Source: a bacterium (lineage in GTDB: Bacteria; Latescibacterota; UBA2968; GCA-2709665). Taken from it: a stretch of 15,436 nt of DNA. The stretch spans positions 1-15,436 of the forward strand of contig JAQCGA010000023.1 in NCBI GenBank assembly GCA_027619145.1. The letters are read 5' to 3'. How positions within the stretch are numbered: position 1 is the first letter of the stretch; each line of letters opens with the position of its first letter. Made by a program: the position numbers and the translations under genes. The notes below the pieces were generated by a model that was not told where the DNA came from, did not search any database, and saw only the letters and a program-made list of their open reading frames with translations. Below, in pieces: positions 1-7,388 of the stretch.

Positions 1-475
1 ACCAGGTCCCTTCTTTAATCACCACCCCATGCCGTACCTCTGCACCCTTGTTCCGCTTCGGCGAATGAGCCTCAACGTGCATTTGTGCTTGCACATCCGC
101 GTAAATCGACCCACCAAACCGTGCGTTCACAAACTGCATTCCATAACAAATACCCAGAACCGGAAGATCTCTTTCCCGTGCTCCTTCGTACGCCCATAAA
201 TCCGCTTGCGCCCGCTCCGGTGCAACCGGTGGCAGATCCTCCGGTAAATCGCCCACCATCCGATCCGTAATTCCGGGACCACCCGTAATCAACAACCCGT
301 CCAAAAATTGCAACACGGGTGCCAATGAACTTCTGTCAGCTACCATAGGCAAAATCACCGGACTGCCACCGGCTTGCTCTACAGCCGCTACGTATGCGTG
401 TCCTAGCACCTGACGAGAAATCTGCCCGTCGGAAGCATCCATGCTCGATGTAATGCCAATCACTGGCCTCGTCAT
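1..475 (-). CDS. Class-I glutamine amidotransferase-like hydrolase (peptidase C26), C-terminus cut off
   Basis: Family members hydrolyse gamma-glutamyl amide bonds, for example gamma-glutamyl-GABA (PuuD), in the cytoplasm. The 158 residues present start MTRPVIGITSS, the usual N-terminal strand of this family. LLITGGPGI (residues 61-69) is the glycine-rich oxyanion-hole segment, and LGICYGMQF (107-115) is the nucleophile elbow with catalytic Cys110. The catalytic His and Glu would lie beyond base 1 and cannot be checked. The ATG at 475 is preceded by a strong ribosome site, GGGAGG, which overlaps the stop codon of the upstream Gfo/Idh/MocA remnant, so the two were probably translationally coupled. 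The true substrate is unknown; neighbours on this strand are a permease and an oxidoreductase remnant. Family assignment is good, PuuD-type specificity is inference. Confidence 0.85.
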   Translation of the reverse strand, partial: MTRPVIGITSSMDASDGQISRQVLGHAYVAAVEQAGGSPVILPMVADRSSLAPVLQFLDGLLITGGPGITDRMVGDLPEDLPPVAPERAQADLWAYEGARERDLPVLGICYGMQFVNARFGGSIYADVQAQMHVEAHSPKRNKGAEVRHGVVIKEGTW

Positions 476-486
476 TCAAACCTCCC

Positions 487-654
487 TCAAAAATCCATCA
501 CCCTGGATTCTTCAGACGCCACCTTCACCAGGTCCAGCGCACGCATCACTTTCAGTACCTCTGAACCCGGTACAGGTGGCTCTTCCCCGGAACGTAAGGC
601 TTCTACAAAACCACGCATTTGAACAACAAACGCATCTTCAACTTCCACAACCGA
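487..654 (-). pseudogene. C-terminal remnant of a Gfo/Idh/MocA oxidoreductase
   Basis: In this frame 55 sense codons run from just after an in-frame TGA (657-655) to the TGA at 489-487. The peptide includes FVEALRSGEEPPVPGSEVLK and ends with SEESRVMDF. This matches the typical C-terminal helix of Gfo/Idh/MocA sugar oxidoreductases, where a phrase like F-x-x-A-x-R-x-G-x-x-P-P-V-x-G precedes a final helix ending near S-A-E-E-G-R. The NAD-binding Rossmann domain and the catalytic domain, about 280 residues, are absent, and no start codon with a ribosome site is visible. The stop overlaps the ribosome site of the C26 gene downstream, the spacing expected of an intact operon that later lost most of this gene. 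It is unrelated in position to the complete family member at 6150-7118. Confidence 0.75.
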
Positions 655-680
655 TCAGATGATATTTTTGAACCCGCTTC

Positions 681-896
681 TCAGGAAACCATCAACCGGA
701 TACCAACAACCAGCACCAATACCAGAATGGCCCGATTGAACCACAGGACAGATAATCTCCGGTTTAGCAGAATCCCTAAAAGAGTTCCCAGCGCCAGCAG
801 CGGCGTTACCACTACCCCAACCCCTCCACCAAAACCCGCTTTCATTACGCCAATCAACAATCCGCCCAACGCCAGCACCACATCCTGGACGTCCAA
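681..896 (-). pseudogene. TSUP (TauE/SafE) permease remnant with internal deletion, in frame
   Basis: An open frame of 71 codons starts at TTG (896-894) with AGGGGG about 5 nt upstream, 8 nt after the EamA stop. Residues 1-36 look like the N-terminus of TauE/SafE-type anion exporters: a first membrane helix followed by the signature KAGFGGGVGVVVTPLLAL (19-36). Residues 38-71 (TLLGILLNRRLS, then a hydrophobic helix ending GIRLMVS) look like the last helix of the same family. Full-length members have about 240-260 residues and seven or eight helices, so about 170-190 residues are missing between L36 and T38 with the frame kept. Such a two-helix product is unlikely to transport anything. An assembly or strain deletion is possible; a functional small membrane protein is less likely. 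Confidence 0.7.
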
Positions 897-904
897 TAGA
901 CCCC

Positions 905-1753
905 CTACTTCAGGTTCACCAACACCAGCCCTACCGCAGCCACGGCCATGCCCACCTGGGTACGCCGCACAAACCGTTCGTGCCACACAGTAGCCGCAAA
1001 CAGTGTATTCACCAACAAGCCACCGGCTGCCTGCACCGGAAATGCCACCACACCGGATACCTGTTCCAGTGCCACAAGAAAAGCAACAATACTCGTCACA
1101 TTAAAGAACCCCATCTTCACCCCATCCCACATACCTGTTCTCTGTCTACGCCAGACAGGCGACACAAACGTCCCCAGCGCGCCCAATGCCGCCACCCCGT
1201 ATAGCACCCCCATAAACGTTGTCCGCGCGTCTGGCACCTGGGACTCTACAAATCCCTTCGAAGCTACACTGGACATCCCTACACCCAGAATCAGCAAAAG
1301 TACCGTACGAATTTCTCTCCAGCCTATGGTTTCGTCCCGCGTAGCGTGCCGGGCACGCATACCAATCAGCGGAAGAGATACCAGACAGGCCAGAATCCCC
1401 AGCACCTGCAACAAGTTGGGGGTCTCTCCCCAATAAAAAATAGATGCCAACACAGGAATGACCACCGACAACCGCATAAACGCCGTGGCAATGGCCAGCC
1501 CGCTCAGTGCCATAGATGCGCACATCAGATAAAATGTGCCAATAAACGCAATCCCCTGCACCGTACCCCAGAATACCGTGGTGCCAGACAAAACCAGATT
1601 GCCCTGCACAGCGCTAATGCAAAAACAGCTCACGGACGCCAAAATGTAATTTGTAGCGCCCACCACCATCATATTGCGCCCACGTACCTGCGCTACGCGA
1701 ATCACATGGAAAAATGCAACAGACAAAATCAGGTTAAGAACCAGCGCATACAT
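905..1753 (-). CDS. EamA/DMT-superfamily permease
   Basis: The 282-residue protein is almost wholly hydrophobic, with about ten predicted membrane helices in two five-helix halves, the layout of drug/metabolite (DMT) transporters. The segment ATAFMRLSVVIPVLASIFYWGE is cut here as RLSVVIPVLASIFYWGE (about residues 94-110) and is the conserved helix-4 region with a terminal WGE. The second-half equivalent is FPVQAAGGLLVNTLFAATVW (about 238-257). The length is normal for the family. The ATG at 1753 has AAGGG about 10 nt upstream. The next frame, the TSUP remnant, starts 8 nt after the TAG stop, so this gene probably heads an operon. Substrate cannot be read from the sequence; the neighbours suggest a small organic acid, amine or sugar derivative. 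Confidence 0.85.
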   Translation of the reverse strand: MYALVLNLILSVAFFHVIRVAQVRGRNMMVVGATNYILASVSCFCISAVQGNLVLSGTTVFWGTVQGIAFIGTFYLMCASMALSGLAIATAFMRLSVVIPVLASIFYWGETPNLLQVLGILACLVSLPLIGMRARHATRDETIGWREIRTVLLLILGVGMSSVASKGFVESQVPDARTTFMGVLYGVAALGALGTFVSPVWRRQRTGMWDGVKMGFFNVTSIVAFLVALEQVSGVVAFPVQAAGGLLVNTLFAATVWHERFVRRTQVGMAVAAVGLVLVNLK

Positions 1754-1935
1754 CCGCCTACCACCCTTCTCCAGTCATCCCGGTCTTTCTCTCTTCAGAA
1801 AACCTGAAATCGAACCGTCCGTCATGGGAATCGCACAGCCCCAATATAACAAGCTCCATCGTAACGAAAAAGACAAAACTCAAGACGAATATGACGCCCC
1901 AAAAAAATGTGCACCGCCTAAATATGGCCCCGCCC

Positions 1936-1964
1936 TTGACACGCTGCGCGCCTGTGCCTATTTT
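1936..1964 (+). promoter_or_regulatory. Sigma-70-type promoter for the racemase/YkgJ pair
   Basis: TTGACA (1936-1941), a 17-base spacer and TATTTT (1959-1964) match the bacterial consensus at six and four of six positions. Transcription would start near 1971, giving a leader of about 45 nt before the ATG at 2015, with AAGAGG as ribosome site at about 2002-2007. The rest of the 1754-2014 gap shows no convincing promoter for the divergent EamA gene. Confidence 0.6.
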
Positions 1965-2014
1965 CATTCAATAATACCATCCCACTTCTCTACCCGCACA
2001 TAAAGAGGATTCTT

Positions 2015-2686
2015 ATGCCCAACACGCTGGCCCTGCTCCATACCGCGCCTCTTCTGATAAACACCTTTAACGACCTCGGCAAAGAATTTGCCCCAGACAT
2101 TCCTCTACAACACATCGTAGACGATAGCCTGTTGCAACAGGCCAGAGACGCGGGAGGCATCACGCCGGAACTAAACCGCCGCGTCTGCGACATGGTACTC
2201 CACGCAGTAGACAGCGGCGCGAACCTGGTCCTGTGTACCTGTTCCTCCATTGGCCCGTCCGCCGAAGTCGCCCGCCAACTCACCAGCCGCCCGGTACTGC
2301 GCATCGACCAGCCCATGGCCGAAGAAGCTGTCCGCACAGGCAACCGCATCGTGGTGGCTGCCACCCTTTCCAGTACCCTTGTTCCCACACGAGATATCGT
2401 GCTGGCCGCAGCCCAGAATGCAGGGCGCGAAGTCCAGGTGGTAGAACTCCTCTGTAAATCTGCCTGGGCCGAACTGGAAAAAGGCAATCCCGAAGGGTAC
2501 CACAAAAAAATAGCGGAAGATCTTCAAGAATCCGCACGAGACGCAGACGTCATTGTTCTGGCTCAGGCCTCTATGGCGCATGCGGCGGGCCTCTGCCCTG
2601 ACCTGGGAATCCCGGTCCTCACCAGCCCTCGCTCTGGCTTGCAGGCCGCCTTGGAAGCCTATCGGTCCACTCCTACCCTTCCATAA
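2015..2686 (+). CDS. Aspartate/glutamate racemase-family enzyme
   Basis: The 223-residue protein has the two-domain layout of the Asp/Glu/hydantoin racemase and arylmalonate decarboxylase superfamily, whose members use one or two cysteines as acid/base at a carbon next to a carboxylate. LVLCTCSSIGPSAE (residues 71-84) is the first catalytic loop, with Cys74 and Cys76. The matching loop of the second half reads VLAQASMAHA (181-190), so the second catalytic Cys of true racemases is missing. A one-cysteine arrangement occurs in decarboxylase-like and uncharacterised members, so simple amino acid racemization is doubtful. The start ATG has AAGAGG 7 nt upstream. A YkgJ-type gene follows 58 nt downstream on the same strand. 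Family assignment is firm, reaction unknown. Confidence 0.85.
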   Translation: MPNTLALLHTAPLLINTFNDLGKEFAPDIPLQHIVDDSLLQQARDAGGITPELNRRVCDMVLHAVDSGANLVLCTCSSIGPSAEVARQLTSRPVLRIDQPMAEEAVRTGNRIVVAATLSSTLVPTRDIVLAAAQNAGREVQVVELLCKSAWAELEKGNPEGYHKKIAEDLQESARDADVIVLAQASMAHAAGLCPDLGIPVLTSPRSGLQAALEAYRSTPTLP

Positions 2687-2744
2687 ATTCGCCATCCAGC
2701 AGGGGCACCACGCACTGTGCCCAAAACCCATACAGGAATATCTA

Positions 2745-3287
2745 ATGTCCGAAAACTGGAAAGAGTTGCTTAATTTCAAATGTACCTGTTGCGGAAATTG
2801 CTGCCGCGAGCCCATCGTCCTGGTAACAGGCGAGGACATCCGCCGCATTGTCAAACACACCAACCAGGACCCTGCGGATGTGGTGGATTTTTATAAACCC
2901 AGTGAAATCGCCTGGGGCAAAAAACAGCCCGGTTGGATCAACATGAAAAAAGGGCGCCGCATCATGGGCCTGCGCCGAACCGAGAACGGCTGCCAGTATC
3001 TTGGCGAAGACGAACGATGTACCATTTACGAGCATCGCCCGATTACCTGCCGCCGATATCCTTTCAACGTGGAACTGGACGAAGAAGGTGACATTCAATT
3101 GCTCAGCATTAGCGACTCGGTTGAATGCCCCTACGAACTGGACGGAGAAAATTCACTGAAGCAAATTCGAGCACTCTGCGACTGGGAAGAAAAAGAGGAG
3201 ACGCCGTATAACGAATGCGTGGAGGCCTGGAACAAAAAGAAGAAGCCGGGCGGACGGAAAAAATTCCTCAAATTCCTGGGTTTTTAA
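2745..3287 (+). CDS. YkgJ-family CxxCxxCC zinc/iron-cluster protein
   Basis: The 180-residue cytoplasmic protein begins with a cysteine cluster, CTCCGNCC (residues 13-20). It is followed by the second signature of the family: Cys83, Cys92 and Cys102 within a CxYL...CxIYExRPxTCRxYPF pattern (83-107), plus Cys128. These residues are believed to bind zinc or an iron-sulfur cluster. The role of the family is not settled. The ATG at 2745 is chosen because AGGA lies 7 nt upstream and the family begins here; the frame is open further upstream but only as an overlap of the racemase gene. The C-terminus is lysine-rich (KKKKPGGRKKFLKF). It probably shares a transcript with the racemase. Family assignment is secure, function unknown. 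Confidence 0.88.
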   Translation: MSENWKELLNFKCTCCGNCCREPIVLVTGEDIRRIVKHTNQDPADVVDFYKPSEIAWGKKQPGWINMKKGRRIMGLRRTENGCQYLGEDERCTIYEHRPITCRRYPFNVELDEEGDIQLLSISDSVECPYELDGENSLKQIRALCDWEEKEETPYNECVEAWNKKKKPGGRKKFLKFLGF

Positions 3288-3330
3288 AAAACAAAAGGCG
3301 CTACTTCCCCTCATCGTGGAAGCAGCGCCT
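3288..3330 (-). terminator. Rho-independent terminator of the receiver gene
   Basis: AGGCGCT and AGCGCCT (3296-3302 and 3324-3330) pair perfectly. One mismatch later, CTTCC pairs with GGAAG (3304-3308 and 3318-3322), leaving a 9-nt loop. Read on the minus strand the stem is followed by TTTTGTTTTTT, a proper U-tract, about 25 nt after the receiver stop codon. Read on the plus strand it lies just after the YkgJ stop but lacks a U-tract, so any action there would be weak. Confidence 0.75.
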
Positions 3331-3354
3331 ACAGACGGTAAACAGAGGCCAGGA

Positions 3355-3714
3355 TCAGGCTACAGCCTGCCCAACAAGTGCGTGTTCAACCGTCTCAATC
3401 AGGTGCGGCAGTTGAAACGGTTTCCCAATAAATCCGTCGAACTCCGCTGTTTTTTCCGGTGCAAACCGGTGTCCAGACATGGCCACAAAAGGCATCCCGA
3501 ACCCACGCAAGCGAACCTCACGAAACAGTTCGTGCCCGTCCATTTCTGGCATGTCAATATCACTCAAAATCATCTCCGGCGTCTGCTGCATCAACAGAGC
3601 CAGCGCTTCCGCCCCTCCGGCAACCGCTGAAACCGTGTGTCCCTTCGCAACAAGTATCCGCTCCACTATCGAACGAACCATATCATCGTCATCCACAACA
3701 AGAAGATGAGGCAT
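3355..3714 (-). CDS. Single-domain response regulator (CheY-like receiver)
   Basis: The 119-residue protein is one receiver domain with no output domain. It has the acidic pocket DDDD (residues 8-11), the phospho-acceptor Asp52 in LSDIDMPEMDG (50-60), the switch Ser80 in AMSGH, and Lys98 in GKPF (97-100). All key residues are present, so it should accept a phosphoryl group from a histidine kinase. No kinase, chemotaxis or phosphotransfer gene is in the window, so it is an orphan whose partner lies elsewhere. AAGGAGG sits 7 nt before the ATG. It is monocistronic: its own promoter lies at 3958-3986 and a terminator directly follows. Confidence 0.92.
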   Translation of the reverse strand: MPHLLVVDDDDMVRSIVERILVAKGHTVSAVAGGAEALALLMQQTPEMILSDIDMPEMDGHELFREVRLRGFGMPFVAMSGHRFAPEKTAEFDGFIGKPFQLPHLIETVEHALVGQAVA

Positions 3715-4091
3715 CGCGCTCCCCTCCTTAAAAAAAAGCCCGACTCGGGGGGACAGGCAAACAGACTACACCTTGGCCTGAGTAGATCCGGAGATCGCTT
3801 CTGGCGCTTCTGGGAAACGTTGGAAAGGGGAGATGTTGAACGGCAATATAGTAACGGAGACGTCGAAAAAGGCATAACCAGTTGGGGAAACCGGCCAATC
3901 GCCTCAGGAAGGGAATGTCCCGCGACAGTCTCTATTGTAGTATGATTGTACGGTCCAAAGATAAGCCTGGAGATTTTCCAGGTCAAGTAAAATGATATGT
4001 ACCGCCTGAGAAAAAGATAGAATGCCTTGCCTGGCGGCCTTTTTTGATCCAGATTGTATCTGGAAGTAGACGTTTCAGACCCATCTCAGAC
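3715..4091. other. Gene-free interval between receiver and rhaI genes
   Basis: No reading frame here resembles a protein. On the minus strand it holds the receiver promoter (3958-3986) and a leader of about 236 nt. Just before the ribosome site is a short GC-rich inverted repeat (CCCG-AGT-CGGG on the minus strand, about 3739-3751) followed by eight T, which could act as a weak attenuator. At 4048-4064 a perfect 7-bp hairpin (TCCAGAT, loop TGT, ATCTGGA) lies in the 3' region of rhaI. It has no U-tract on the minus strand, so it is not a standard terminator. Nothing else is evident. Confidence 0.5.
3958..3986 (-). promoter_or_regulatory. Promoter of the receiver gene with palindrome in its spacer
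   Basis: On the minus strand TTGACC (3986-3981), a 17-base spacer and TATCTT (3963-3958) match the sigma-70 consensus at five and four of six positions. The spacer and the edge of the -35 box hold the perfect inverted repeat CCTGGAGATTTTCCAGG (3966-3982; 6-bp arms, 5-base centre). A repressor bound there would block polymerase. The start site would be near 3951. Confidence 0.55.
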
Positions 4092-5318
4092 TCATCCCCA
4101 GCTCGCCGCACCTTCCAGCTCACCCACCCGCTCTCCGGCAATCTTTTCGAAATATCCACTTTTCCTGTATGCCTCTATCGGATCCGGAGATAGCCCCATC
4201 TCCACGCGCACCCGCGCCAGGAGAGGCCGCACATCGGTCGTAAACGCCTCTTGCAGAATCATCTCTGACCGTACCGTATCTTCCTGCATCTGTGAATCCA
4301 GCAGGTCGGCCCGATCCACCAGCAACGAACGTGCGTACGCAGACTGAATGAACATCACGGTCTGAATCATCGCTTCCATCTTCGGCTTAATATTGTGGCT
4401 CTGATCCACCATATACGCAATATCTAAATTCCGCCCTCCTGCTTCAGCCGCTACAATCTCATTGTAGATCAAAAAAACCTCGTACGGATTTACAGACCCG
4501 GTCGTTACGTCGTCATCGGCATACTTCCGGTTATTAAAATGAAAACCGCCCAGCAGGCCTTCATCAATCAAAAATGCCACAATATGCTCAATATTGGTAC
4601 TCAGCGGATGGTGCCCCAGATCCACCAGCACCTGCGCATTGGGCCCTGCATTCTTGCAGTAAAACGCCGCCATGCCCCAATCTGCAATATCGGTCAAATA
4701 AAAGCCTGGCTCAAAAAATTTATACTCGATCAGCATCCTGGCCCCATCTGGAAGCGCCTCGTGCACCTCGCCCAGACAGGCTTCAAACCAGTGTTTGCGC
4801 CGAATAAAATCTCCCTGTCCCGCGTAATTCGTCCCATCGGCAAACCACAGACTAAGCACCTTCGAATCCACCTTTTTCATAATCTCTGTACATTCGTACA
4901 TATGCGCCATCGCCTGCTTCCGGATGTCCGCATTGCTGTTGGAAAAACTTCCCATCTTATATTGTGTACCCTGGAACACATTCGGGTTCACCGCCCCAAT
5001 ATGCACCCCCAGGTCTGCTGTCTCCTGCTTCAATGCGTCGAAATCTTCCACCAGATCCCAGGGAATATGAATGGCCACTCCCGGGCAAACGCCCGTCAAC
5101 CTGTGCACCATGGCCGCATCCTGCAAGCGCTCGTGTAAATCTCGCGCCGCCCCCGGTTGCCTGAACACACCAAAGCGCGTCCCACTGTTCCCATACCCCC
5201 ACGAAGGGGTCTCAATCTCCTGGGTCTTCAGCAGTTCCTTGACAGCCTCTACATCAATTCCTTTGCCAGCCAGCCGTTCCGCCAGCAGATCGTATTCCCG
5301 TTCCACCAGGTCGCTCAT
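4092..5318 (-). CDS. rhaI: L-rhamnose isomerase, Pseudomonas stutzeri type
   Basis: This 408-residue TIM-barrel enzyme should convert L-rhamnose to L-rhamnulose in the cytoplasm; relatives also act on other sugars such as D-allose. It shows the family's [16 protein letters not shown] (residues 35-50), [11 protein letters not shown] (158-168) and the metal and substrate residues: Glu198 in EYK, Asp233 and His236 in VDLGHH, His260 in GGFHFN, two acidic residues in YADDD (266-270) and Asp305 in MVDQSHN. These correspond to the metal sites known in the P. stutzeri enzyme. Length is slightly below that enzyme (430). AAGGAGG precedes the ATG. It is the last gene of a three-gene unit after the GT2 gene, 51 nt away. 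No rhamnulose kinase or aldolase gene is in view, so the route beyond rhamnulose is unknown. Confidence 0.88.
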   Translation of the reverse strand: MSDLVEREYDLLAERLAGKGIDVEAVKELLKTQEIETPSWGYGNSGTRFGVFRQPGAARDLHERLQDAAMVHRLTGVCPGVAIHIPWDLVEDFDALKQETADLGVHIGAVNPNVFQGTQYKMGSFSNSNADIRKQAMAHMYECTEIMKKVDSKVLSLWFADGTNYAGQGDFIRRKHWFEACLGEVHEALPDGARMLIEYKFFEPGFYLTDIADWGMAAFYCKNAGPNAQVLVDLGHHPLSTNIEHIVAFLIDEGLLGGFHFNNRKYADDDVTTGSVNPYEVFLIYNEIVAAEAGGRNLDIAYMVDQSHNIKPKMEAMIQTVMFIQSAYARSLLVDRADLLDSQMQEDTVRSEMILQEAFTTDVRPLLARVRVEMGLSPDPIEAYRKSGYFEKIAGERVGELEGAASWG

Positions 5319-5369
5319 GGTTTTCCTCCTTAAAATTCACATCTGCATTTGATCCACACTGGTATTCTG

Positions 5370-6131
5370 TCAGCGAAACAGCGCTCGAAACCGACGCAAC
5401 AGTCGGTATAGCCAGAACAGATCCCGCAGTAATGGAATAGAAAAAAAAGCCCCGTTTCGGTATTTGCAACCGATCTGCCACCGCGCCCGGTCCCGGTCCT
5501 CTGTCCGCGAGATTGATGCTCCATGTACCCGATAAAAAAACAGCGACTGCGCCACGTGCCGACCTTTTCCACCCTGGTTCAGGACCAGGTTCAACCATAA
5601 ATCCCAATCCTGGTACCGCCGCAACGACCCGTCGAACCCGGGAAACGACCGGGAACGCACCAGAGAAGCCAGATCAATATAATTGGCACGCTTTAACCGG
5701 TCCGGATTGAACGGGCCCGAGCACCACACGCCCATGGCCTCCGGGTACCAGGAAACATCTCCCTCTGCAAAGTTGATTCGGTCGCAATACACGAAATCCA
5801 GTGTCTCATCTGCAGCCTCATATAGTGCCTCCAGGAATCCCGGCGCCATATAATTGTCCGCATCAAAAAAAACCACCCACTCGGCCGAAACCTTCGAAAA
5901 CCCGAAATTCCTTGCTCGGTTTGCATTTCGGAAGTCAACCCGGTAGTATTGAACCTCCGGAAACTTCTCCACCACAGATGCGGTATCATCTGTACTCGCA
6001 TCATCCACAACCAGCACCGTCTGAGGTGGCAACGTCTGAGAGACCACAGACCGAAGACAAGCCTCCAAATAACGGCCGTAATTATGCGCCGTAACAATCA
6101 CCGCAATGTCTGCACTGTCTCCACAATCCAT
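5370..6131 (-). CDS. Family 2 glycosyltransferase
   Basis: The 253-residue protein is a GT-A fold glycosyltransferase that uses a nucleotide-sugar donor at the inner face of the cytoplasmic membrane. It shows IAVIVTAHNYGRYLEACLRS near the N-terminus, VVDDAS, the metal-binding VFFDADN (DxD) and the acceptor-side motif RRYQDWDLWLNL. The basic, hydrophobic tail (LLRDLFWLYRLLRRFRALFR) may dock on the membrane. The ATG at 6131 is preferred because AGG lies 7 nt upstream; a TTG at 6146 in the same frame would add five residues. It follows the Gfo/Idh/MocA gene by 18 nt and precedes rhaI by 51 nt, so co-transcription is likely. A role in putting rhamnose or another deoxysugar on a surface glycan is inference from context. 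Confidence 0.88.
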   Translation of the reverse strand: MDCGDSADIAVIVTAHNYGRYLEACLRSVVSQTLPPQTVLVVDDASTDDTASVVEKFPEVQYYRVDFRNANRARNFGFSKVSAEWVVFFDADNYMAPGFLEALYEAADETLDFVYCDRINFAEGDVSWYPEAMGVWCSGPFNPDRLKRANYIDLASLVRSRSFPGFDGSLRRYQDWDLWLNLVLNQGGKGRHVAQSLFFYRVHGASISRTEDRDRARWQIGCKYRNGAFFSIPLLRDLFWLYRLLRRFRALFR

Positions 6132-6149
6132 AGGAATACCTGACAAAAC

Positions 6150-7118
6150 TCACATCAATCGGCGTAGAAATTCCACCTGATATTCCAAATTTCGAAGCCC
6201 ATCTTCCCCGCTGACCGGTACTGCCCCTCCCTCTCCACGTACCACTCTTGCAAATGATTCAATCCATAAATGTAAAAAATCGTTGCAACGAATCACATCT
6301 TCGCCATGCTTGAGAAGTGCCCGATAAACGCCTTTTTCATCTGCATACCCTTCCCAGTCTACCAGAAAATCATTTACCCCAAACCGGCGCACCGGCGATC
6401 CTTCCGCAATATCCCTCAAAACCAGTTCTACGCGGCAATCTCCCTGCGGCCCAGTACACAAAAATTCAGCGCGGTTTCCACGCTCGGAAATCTCGAATGT
6501 CGCCCCGTCAAAATCAATTCGTCCTTCAGGTAAAAACCCAATGACCAGGCTCAACGGGTGAGGCCCTACATCCACCCAGATCTCTTCGCCCAGTTTCCGC
6601 CCCTTCCGCCCTTTCACTTCCATTTCCATATACAGAGTCTCTACCGGATCCCACGCCCCACGAACCTGCTCGTACAACTCACGGTACACCGGAATCGATG
6701 ATGGATATTGCGCCGTAACCCCCATCAAACGGCCCGCCTGGGCCGCAGCATCAACCATCTCCCGCCCGTCCTGCAAAATCTCATCCAGCTCTTTGCTTTC
6801 GTCCCAACAAAGTGGCTTCTCACAAACCACGTGTGCTCCCGCCTGTAGCGCAGCCAGCACGTGTTCCCGGTGCATCGCGTACGGGCTGCTCACGTCCACA
6901 ATGTCCGGTGTTACTTCTTTGAGCATCCGCTCCACATTTGTATAGGCCTGGCCATTGAACCCAAAATAGTTCGCCAGACGTTCCCGGGTACGTGCACACG
7001 AGGCTTCCGATGTGCCTGCGAACGCCACCACCTCGCAGCCCGAGAGATGGTACCACCGGGCATGGTGTTGGCCAATCCCGCCTGCGCCAATCACGGCAAC
7101 ACGAAGCGGTTTATTCAT
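6150..7118 (-). CDS. Gfo/Idh/MocA-family NAD(P)-dependent oxidoreductase
   Basis: The 322-residue cytoplasmic protein has an N-terminal Rossmann fold with AVIGAGGIGQHHA (residues 8-20) for the dinucleotide. CEKPL (100-104) carries the conserved catalytic-site Lys102. In the C-terminal domain WVDVGPHPLSL (182-192) places Asp184 and His188 where family members hold their catalytic Asp/His. The closing PVSGEDGLRNLEYQVEFLRR (about 300-320) is the usual C-terminal helix. Substrates in this family are mostly sugars, inositols and their acids. GGGGGCG lies 7-8 nt before the ATG. It is the first gene of a unit with the GT2 gene and rhaI, which favours a sugar substrate; the exact reaction cannot be told. 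Confidence 0.9.
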   Translation of the reverse strand: MNKPLRVAVIGAGGIGQHHARWYHLSGCEVVAFAGTSEASCARTRERLANYFGFNGQAYTNVERMLKEVTPDIVDVSSPYAMHREHVLAALQAGAHVVCEKPLCWDESKELDEILQDGREMVDAAAQAGRLMGVTAQYPSSIPVYRELYEQVRGAWDPVETLYMEMEVKGRKGRKLGEEIWVDVGPHPLSLVIGFLPEGRIDFDGATFEISERGNRAEFLCTGPQGDCRVELVLRDIAEGSPVRRFGVNDFLVDWEGYADEKGVYRALLKHGEDVIRCNDFLHLWIESFARVVRGEGGAVPVSGEDGLRNLEYQVEFLRRLM

Positions 7119-7173
7119 AGATCAACGCCCCCAAAGTTTAGAATTTGCACGTGTAGAGAATGACAACCACAAT

Positions 7174-7202
7174 AAAATAGCCAGGCATCCCGAGGACTCC
7201 AA
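7174..7202 (-). promoter_or_regulatory. Weak alternative promoter near the Gfo/Idh/MocA gene
   Basis: On the minus strand TTGGAG (7202-7197), 17 bases and TATTTT (7179-7174) give a modest sigma-70 match about 55 nt before the start codon. A far better minus-strand match exists at 7505-7477, so this may be a secondary promoter or chance. Confidence 0.3.
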
Positions 7203-7252
7203 CCGATTTTGCACGCGGGTTATCATTTTTATGAAAAACAAGACATTTTAGG

Positions 7253-7281
7253 TTGACAGGTCGAACCACTTTTTGTATTAT
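7253..7281 (+). promoter_or_regulatory. Strong sigma-70 promoter of the barrel/FMN/ApbE operon
   Basis: TTGACA (7253-7258), a 17-base spacer and TATTAT (7276-7281) match the consensus at six and five of six positions. Transcription would start near 7288, inside the palindrome that follows, leaving a leader of about 260 nt before the ATG at 7551. A promoter this strong next to palindromes is likely held by a repressor. Confidence 0.75.
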
Positions 7282-7283
7282 AT

Positions 7284-7310
7284 ACACAACTTGTGTTTTA
7301 TATATAAAAC
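7284..7310. promoter_or_regulatory. Two overlapping palindromes at the transcription start (operator candidates)
   Basis: ACACAACTTGTGT (7284-7296) is a perfect inverted repeat with a one-base centre. GTTTTATATATAAAAC (7295-7310) is a perfect 16-bp palindrome; the two share two bases. They cover the expected start site directly downstream of the -10 box, the classic position for repressor binding. Neither matches the canonical Fur box, so the regulator is unknown. Confidence 0.55.
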
Positions 7311-7388
7311 ATTTGTTCTCTTCATAAAAACAGGAGAGGAATAAACGCGTCCCGTATTAGAGATATCCATCTATTTTTAAACATGCTA

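Noticed and set aside
1758..1967. 69-codon minus-strand frame with a hydrophobic stretch ending 5 nt before the EamA start
   Set aside because: No ribosome site before its ATG and no family likeness; the hydrophobic run comes from T-rich intergenic DNA.
3666..3986. 106-codon minus-strand frame over the receiver leader
   Set aside because: Its ATG lies at the -35 box of the receiver promoter, so the proposed mRNA would not contain it; it overlaps the receiver in another frame and resembles no family.
4023..4046. Terminator-like GCC...GGC followed by six T on the plus strand
   Set aside because: The stem is only three pairs and no plus-strand gene ends nearby.
5684..5698. Second sigma-54-like -24 element (TGGCACG) inside the GT2 gene
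   Set aside because: No TTG at the -12 position and it lies within coding sequence.
7253..7310. Fur box at the promoter of the iron-related operon
   Set aside because: The palindromes do not fit the GATAATGATAATCATTATC pattern even with several mismatches.
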